Below, piece after piece: positions 14,401-23,400 of a stretch of 64,000 nucleotides of DNA. The position numbers and the translations under genes are program-made. Where the stretch lies: NCBI RefSeq assembly GCF_001895005.1, contig NZ_BCXH01000001.1, positions 372,001-436,000 on the forward strand. Reading direction: 5' to 3'. Numbering within the stretch: the first letter of the stretch is position 1; each line of letters starts with the position of its first letter. A model generated the notes under the pieces. The model did no database searches and was not told the origin of the DNA. It was given only the letters and a program-made list of their open reading frames with translations. Origin of the DNA: Rhodococcus yunnanensis NBRC 103083. GTDB taxonomy: Bacteria; Actinomycetota; Actinomycetes; Mycobacteriales; Mycobacteriaceae.

Positions 14401-17400
14401 CGACCGGCATGAGTTCGGGTTCGTCACCCGCGACGATCTGTGACCACGCAGCCGCCATGTCCGGCACGAAGATGCGCCAGGACACGCCGTCGACGACGAG
14501 GTGGTGCGCAACGATGAGTAGCCGTGACGCTCCGACGTCGTCGAGCCACACGAAGCGGATCATCGAACCCGATGCCGGATCCAATTGTCCCGCAGCAATT
14601 TCCAGCTCGCCGGCGGGAGTTATCGACTCACCGGTCACGACACGGCGAAGAATGTCCGACGCAAGGATCGCTCCCGGCGGAAGGACGTCCATCACCGGTG
14701 TACCGTCGTGCGTGCGCAGCCGCCCGCGCAACATGTCGTGGTGATCGAGGACCGTCTGAATCGTTCGTTCCAGTGTCGGTAGATCGATGTCGGCGGGCAA
14801 CGTCAACAGTGCTGTCTGGGTGTGTCGATCGAACACGGGTGTGCGTTCGATCATCCAGGACACGATCGGAGTGAGCGGCACGTCACCGACGCCGCCGCCC
14901 GGGAGTTCCTCCAGCACCACGACGGCATCGTCCGACACCGACAACGCAACCTCGGCAAGCGCCGCCACGGTCTTGCGTTCGAATACGTCACGAGGTGACA
15001 GCACGATGCCCGCAGCCTTCGCACGGGACACGAGCTGGATCGACATGATGCTGTCGCCGCCGAGTGCGAAGAACGAGTCGTCGACGTCCACATGATCGAG
15101 GCGGAGAACTTCGCAGAACAATCCGGCGAGCAACTTCTCGATCGGGGTGTTGGCTTCACGCCCCGACTCGGAGCGGTTGTCGAATGTCGGTTCGGGCAGG
15201 GCTCGACGATCGAGCTTGCCCGCAGGGGTCAACGGGATCGATTCCAATTCGACGAACGCGGCCGGAAGCATGTGGCCCGGGAGCGAGTCCGCCGCGTGAT
15301 CACGTAGTACGCGCGAGTCCACCGACCCACCCGATACGGGCAACACGTAGGCCACGAGAATCGTGTTTCCAGCCGGTCCGGTCGTTCCCGCCGTCGTCAC
15401 GAACTCGACATCGGGATGCGTGGCCAGAACGCTGTCGATCTCACCGAGCTCGATACGGAATCCGCGGACCTTGACCTGGGTGTCGCTACGGCCGACGAAC
15501 TCCAGGGCACCGCTGCGGTTCCACCGAACCACGTCCCCGGTTCGATAGATCCGAGAGCCGTCCGTCGCGAACGGATTTGCGACGAACCGCTCGGCGGTGA
15601 GGCCGGAACGGCCGTGATAGCCGCGGGCAAGGGCAGGGCCCGCGAGATACAGCTCGCCGGGTACTCCGATGGGTACGGGATTCATCCTGCCGTCGAGAAC
15701 GACCTCCGCGAATCCGATGGTCGGTGCCCCGATATCGACCGGGGTGTCAGGATGCAATTCATCGCTGATGGACGAGAAGATCGTTGCCTCGGTCGGTCCG
15801 TACGCATTGAACATCGCACGTCCCGGAGCCCAGCGGGCAACGAGTTCCGGTGAACATGCGTCGCCGCCGGTGGCGATGACGTCGAGATGCGGCAGACCCG
15901 ACGGATCGACCGACGCAAGGGCCGCGGGAGTCACGAACGCGTGCGTCACCCGCTTGTCGGCCATGAGCTGCGACAGTTCGGGTCCGCCGTACATGGCAGG
16001 CGGAGCGACGACCATCGTCGCAGCGCTTCCGAACGCCAGCATGAATTCGAGGATCGACGCGTCGAAGCTGGGAGACGCGAAAGCCAGTGTGCGCGAGCTC
16101 GGAGTCACACGGAATCGGAGTCGTTCCTCGTCGGCGAGGTTGGTGAGACCCCGGTGCGTGACGACCACGCCCTTCGGCAGTCCGGTGGAACCGGACGTGT
16201 AGATGAGGTACGCGCAGTCGTCCAGACGCAACGGACGTAGCCGATCCGAATCGGAGACGGCCGACGCCGAACGCGACGCGATCTCGGCCGACATCGTCGG
16301 ATCACCGAGAACGAGCCACTCGGCTTCCGCGGCTGACAACCCGAGCTCTGCCGCGTGTTCGGGCGTCGTGAGACCGAGGACGGCACCGGAATCGACGAGC
16401 ATGTGTTCGATTCGATCCGAGGGATAGGTGGGGTCGATCGGAAGAAACGCGGCTCCTGCTTTCGCGGTTGCCCAGATGGCGACGATCGTGTCCGCCGATC
16501 GAGGCAGCGCCAACGCCACGAACGTGTCCGGGCCGACACCGCGATCGATCAGGACCCGTGCCAACTGCGAAGATCGTGAATCGAGCTCGCCGTACGAGAC
16601 GACGTCGTCCTGGTAGTCGATCGCAGGCGCGTCCACTCCAGCGGTGGCCACCGCGTCCGAGAGGATGTCGACGAGCAGGCGCTCGGGAACTGCGGGGGCA
16701 CCGCGGACGGGAGCGAGCGTTGCGCGCTCGTCGACGGACAACACATCGACATTACCCACCACGACAGCCGGATCGTCGACGACCGTCTGCAGGATCGATC
16801 TGAATCGAAATGCGAATTCCGACACCGTGTTCGCGTCGAACACATCGGTTGCGTATCGGAACGCGGCCTCGATGCCGGACGGGCTTCCCGCCTCGTCGAA
16901 GGACTCCGAGATGGTCAGCTGCAGATCGAAGTTCGCGATGTCGTTGGTCAGCTCCACGCGCTCGACCTCGAGTCCCGGCAACGTGATGTTCGGTCGGTCG
17001 GTGTGCTGGAACTCGAGCATGACCTGGAACAGCGGCGTGTACGACGTCGACCGAACCGGGTCGAGTCGATCCACGACGCGCTCGAACGGGACGTCGGCAT
17101 GCGTGAACGCCTCGAGATCGGTGGCGCGAACGACGTCGAGGAGCTCGGCGAAGGACTGTGCCGGGCGAACGTCGGTCCGAAGTACCAGGGTGTTGACGAA
17201 CATGCCGACGAGATCGTCCAGTGCCGCGTCACCGCGTCCGGAGATGGGGGTACCCACCGAGATGTCCTCTGTCCCCGACAACTTCGACAGGAGTACACCC
17301 AGAGCCGCATGCACGATCATGAAAACGCTCGAATCCCGCGACGAGGACAAACGCGACATCGCCTGGTGCAGTTCGGGTTCGATGTCGAACTCGATCGTGT

Positions 17401-20400
17401 CGCCGCGGAACGACGCTTCGCTCGGGCGTGGTCGATCGAGGGGTAGGGCGAGAACATCCGGTGCCCCGGACAAGGATTCGACCCAGAACGCCAACTGCTG
17501 CGACATCAACGACGACGGGTCGGATTCGGATCCGAGGAAAGCCCTCTGCCACAGCGAGTAGTCCGCGTACTGCACCGGCAGCGGATCGATGATCGGTGCA
17601 TCCCCGTGGATGCGGGAGCTGTAGGCGACGATCAGATCGCGTGCCAGTGGTGCCGTGGAGAATCCGTCGGACGAGATGTGATGCACGACGAAGGCCAGCA
17701 CATGCACGTCCTCGTGAATGCGGATCAACTGCGCGCGGACGGGCACGTCTGCCGACACGTCGAATCCGGACTGCGCTGCCTCGGCGATCAGTCGTAGCGC
17801 GTCCTTCTCGGACTCGACGTCGATCGGATCGAGGTTCGGAAGTACCTGGTGTGGCTCGAGTATCGACTGGACCGGTCCGCTGTCGGTCAGGGGGAAGACC
17901 GTCCGAAGCGACTCGTGTCTGTCCATCACATCGCTGACAGCGCTGCGAAGTGCATCGAGGTCCAGATGACCGGTCATCCGCATCGCGAACGCGACGTTGT
18001 ACGCCGCCGAGGTGGTGTCGTACTGGTTCATGAACCACATACGCTGCTGAGCAAGGGAAACCGGAATCGACTCGGGGCGATCGGCAGGAACGAGCGCAGG
18101 ACGTGGGTCCGTTCGGTATTCCTGCGATTCGACGACGGCTGCCAGTCCCCGAACCGTCGGCGCATCGAACAGGTCCCGAACGGTCAGTGACGATCCCATG
18201 GCCGAGTTGACTCGCGCGACCAAGCGCATCGCAACGAGGGAGTTTCCGCCGATGTCGAAGAAGTTGTGCGTGACGCCGACCTGAGCCACTCCCAACAGGT
18301 CTGCGCACTCCGCAGCGATTATCTCCTCGACCGGATTCTCCGGCGACACTGCTTCTGTGTCGAAACTCCCGAACTCTGGTTCGGGCAACAACTTTCGATC
18401 GAGTTTACCGCTTGCGTTCAGCGGCAGGGCGTCGAGTTCGACTACAAGGGAGGGGACCATGTACGCGGGGAGTGACTCGGCTACCGACGCGGTCAATGCC
18501 GCCGCGTCGAAGTCCGCATTGCGTGCCGGCACGACATAGGCCAACAGGACTTCACCTGTCACGGGGTTGCTGTGAACCACAGCAACTGCCTGCGCCACTG
18601 CGTCGTGGCGCAGCAGGGCCGCTTCGATCTCGGGAAGCTCGATGCGGAGCCCGCGCAATTTGACCTGGAAGTCGGTCCGACCGATGTATTCGAGGTTGCC
18701 GTCCGAACGCCAGCGCACGAGATCACCGGTGCGGTACAGCCTTGCCCCCGGCTCGCCGAACGGGTTCGCCACGAATCGGTCCGCGGTCAGATCACCGCGA
18801 CCCACGTATCCCCTGGCGAGTTGCACTCCCGCGAGATACAGCTCGCCCGGAGCCCCGATGGGTGCGGGTTCGAGCGCCGCATCGAGCACGTACACCGTGG
18901 TGTTCCAGACAGGCGCGCCAATCGGAACGACGGCCAGATCACCCGAGGCGCAGTGATAGTGCGTGACATCCACGGCCGCTTCCGTCGGCCCGTACAGGTT
19001 GTGCAGCTCCGCGTCCGCGAACGCCGAGAACGCCGACACCGTGGCGGGCGGCAGCGCCTCGCCACTGCAGAAGACTAGCCTGAGCGACGCGCAGTCCTCC
19101 GGCCGTCCTCCTTCGATGAACACCGCGAGCATGGAAGGTACGAAGTGCACCGTGGTGATGCGCTCGCGAAGTATCAACCGTGAAAGGTAGTCCGGGTCAC
19201 GATGGCCGTCGGGGGCAGCGATGACGAGCTTCGCGCCGACCTGAAGCGCCCAGAAGAACTCCCACACCGAGACGTCGAACGTCGCGGGGGTCTTCTGCAG
19301 CACGTTGTCGGACGGCTCGAGGCCGTAGCGGTCCTGCATCCACAGAAGCCTGTTGACGATCGCCTCGTGTGTGACCGCCACGCCCTTGGGGCGTCCGGTC
19401 GAACCGGATGTGTAGATCACGTACGCCGTGCTGCGACCGGTGACCCGGCCGATTCGTTCGGCTTGCGTCAACGGGGCGGTATCCCGATCGGAGACGTCGA
19501 TCAGATCGATCGCGAGAACCGGTGTCTCGACCGGAACGTTGATCCAGTCGCGACTCGTGGTCAGAATGCAGATCGGTGCCGCGCTCTCGATCACGTAGGC
19601 GGATCGTTCCACCGGATGGTCCGGGTCGATCGGAACATACGAGCCACCGGCTTTGATGATCGCGTACATTCCCACGAGCAGATCGGTCGAACGACGGATG
19701 GCAAGACCGACGTGCGTCTCCGGGCCGACGCCGAGCGACACCAGGTGCCGGGCAAGCTGATTCGCCCGATCGTCGAACTCACGGTAGGTGATGTGTTCGT
19801 CGTCGAAGACCACGGCGATCGAATACGGACTTCGAGCGACCTGTAGGTCGAACAGCGTATTGAGGGTCGGGTCGTCGCCGACGTGTGCGGGCAGGGCCCG
19901 ATCGGTGGCGTTCCATGTCTCGACGACTGTCTCGCGTTCCCGAGTCGACAGGATTTTCACGTCGCGAAGGGCGATGGTCGGCGCGTCGCAGACCGATCGC
20001 AGGAGCCTGAGAAAACGATCGACGAACATGTCGATCGTCGCGGCGTCGAAGAGCTGCGTCGAGTACGTGAACGCCGCCGTCGAGGCGCCCGTTGACGTCG
20101 GATACTCGTCCACCCGCAGCTGAAGGTCGAATTTCGTCGTTCCGGTGTCGATCTCCTCGAAGGAGACCTCGAGGCCGGGGAGTTCGAGGTGTGCGGCCGC
20201 GTTGTTCTGGAACTCGAGCAGCACCTGGAACAGCGGCGAATGATCGGTCGACCGCGACGGAGCCAACTCGTCGACCAACTTCTCGAACGGCACATCGGTG
20301 TTGTCGAACGCCGCCAGATCGGCTGCACGAGTACGCGCAAGCAATTCCGTGAAACTCACGTGCGGCGACACCTCGGTGCGGAGCACCAACGTTCCCACGA

Positions 20401-23400
20401 ACATTCCGACCAGCTTGTCCAGGCCTGCCTCGCCACGACCGGCGATCGGCGTTCCGACCGCGATGTCCTCGGTGCCGCTGAGTCGCGCCAACAACAGCGC
20501 CAACGCAGAATGTACGACCATGAACAATGTCGCATCGTTGTCCGATGCCAACCTCGTCAGCCGATCGCGGATCTCGGAGGGGATCTCGAAGCGTGTGGTG
20601 GCACCGTGGATCGACTGTTGCGGTGGGCGAGGTCGATCGACCGGCAACGGCAACAGATCCGGCAGATCCGCCAACTCCCGCGACCAGAACCCCAACTGAG
20701 ACGACACCACCGAACCCGGATCGTCCTCACTACCCAACAACTCACGCTGCCACACCGTGTAATCCGCATACTGCACCTCGAGCGGCTCCCAATACGGAGC
20801 ATCACCATTGACCCGAGCCGAATACGCCACCATCACATCCGCCGCCAACGGCGCCATCGACGCACCATCGGCCGCAATATGATGCACCACGATCGCCAAC
20901 ACGAACTCCGCATCGGCAACCCGATACAACCCAGCCCGGAACGGCTTGTCCACCGTCACATCGAAACCACGCGACGCATCAGCAGCAATACGCTCCGCAA
21001 CCTCGGCCTCGTCCACATCCACCGGTACCAACGACGCCACCGACGAATCGACACCGCCGACCAACTGACGCGGCAGCTCCCCGTCGACCGGGAATGTCGT
21101 CCGCAGCGACTCGTGACGCGCGAGCACGTCACCGATCGCAGCGTTCAATGCCGCAACATCGACCACACCCGACAACCGCACCGCCAACGGAATGTTGTAT
21201 GCCGCCGACGTGGTGTCGAACTGGTTGATGAACCACATTCGTTGCTGCGCCGCCGACAACGGCACTCGGTCAGGCCTGTCCACCCGCACCAACGCAGGAC
21301 GGCTCACCACTGCCGCCGAACCCTCGGCACGGGAGGCGAGTGCCTGAATCGTCGGCGCTTCGAACAGGTCGATCACCCGTAGACCGGTGCCCAGTTCCGC
21401 GTTGACTCGCGCCACGACTCGGGTGGCGATCAGAGAGTTTCCACCGAGATCGAAGAAGCTGTCGTCCAACCCGACGCGCCTGCCGTCGAGCAGCTCGGTG
21501 AACACCTCGGCGATCTTTTGCTCGTATTCGGTTTCGGGAGCGCGGAATTCGGTGACACGTCCGAATTCCGGAACCGGGAGTGCCTTGCGGTCCAGTTTTC
21601 CTGCGGGAGTCAGCGGAATCGACTCCAGCACAACAAATGCCGACGGCATCATGTGCGAGGGCAATGCGGCCGCTACACGAGCGCGGACGCCGTCGACATC
21701 GACAGCCGCGCCCCGCACCGGCATCACATACGACACCAACACCGTCGACCCCGACGGACCCTCCACACCCAACGTCGCCACGAACTCCACACCCGGCACC
21801 GACGCGACCACCGCATCGATCTCACCCAACTCGATACGGAACCCACGCACCTTCACCTGAAAATCCGAACGACCCACGTACTCCAGCGCACCGGAGACAT
21901 TCCACCGCACCACATCACCCGTGCGATACATCCGCACACCCACACCGAACGGCGCCGCAACGAACCGCTCCGCCGTCAAACCCGCCCGACCGTGATACCC
22001 ACGAGCCAGCCCAGCGCCCACCAGATACAACTCACCCGCAACACCCACCGGAACCGGCTGCAAACGGTGATCGAGAACCACCTGCTCGGAACCTGTGATG
22101 GGCGAGCCGATATCGACCGCTGAACCCGATTGCATCGCCGCACTCACCGAGGAGAAGACCGTCGCCTCGGTCGGACCGTATGCATTGAACATCGACCGAC
22201 CGGGCGCCCAGCGCTCCACCAACTCGGGACCACACGCATCACCACCGGTGACCACCACCGCGAGCGAATCCAACCCGCTCGGATCCACCGACGCCAACGC
22301 CGCAGGAGTGACGAACGCGTGCGTCACCTTTTCCTGCGCCAACAGCTGGGCCAACTCGACGCCGCCGAACACGTCGGTCGGGGCGATCACCATCGTCGCC
22401 CCGGCGGAGAAGGCAAGCAACAGCTCGAGCACCGAGGCATCGAAGCTCGTCGACGCGAAAGCGAGTGTCCTCGAGCCGACCTCGACGGCGAAGCGATCGC
22501 GTTCGAGCTCGGCCAGGTCCGCAAGTCCGCGATGCGTCACCACGACGCCCTTCGGCACTCCTGTGGAACCCGATGTGTAGATCAGGTACGCAGCATCGTC
22601 GACGCTAAGCGGACTCGACCTGACCTCTGCCGTGACGGCCCCACCCGGTATCGAGATCAGCTCGTCTTCCACGAGAGCATCGTCGAGAACCGTCCACTGC
22701 ACGCGCGCCCCGATGTCCGACAGCATCGGCAGATGCTCGTGCATCGTGATACCGAATGCCGCACCGGAGTCGGTCAGCATGTGCGCAATACGGTCCACGG
22801 GGTACGACGGATCCACCGGCAGGAACGCACCACCTGCCTTCGCGACCGCCCACACCGACACGATCGACTCCACCGATCGCGACAACGCCAGCGCCACGAA
22901 CGAACCAGGTCCCACTCCGCGTCCGATCAGCAGTCGCGCCAACCGCGACGACCGATCGTCCAACTCGCCGTACGAGACCGACACACCGCCGGACATCAAT
23001 GCCATCGAGCCCACACCGCTGGCATCCACCGCAGCCGACAAGATTTCCGGCAGCGTCCGAGCCCCGATAGAGACTCCACCACGCACGGGCACCAGCGACG
23101 CACGCTCGGACTGCGAAAGAACGTCGATGTCTCCGACGACGGAGGTGGCGTCCGTCGCTGCGACGTCGAGAATGCGCGCGAGTCTCTGCGCGTGCTCACC
23201 GACGGAGTTCTCCCCCAGCGCCGAGGCGTCGTACTCGAGTTCGAGCGTGATGCCGGCCGGAGCTCCGAGGGAGTCCGTTCGCTCGGTTGCCGTCACGATC
23301 AGGTCGACGCCCTCGACGTCGGCTAGAGCGACGTCGCACGAATACGCGAGCAGGACCCGAAAGATGCCTGTCCCCCGGCCCGTGGTCGCATTCAGTTCGC

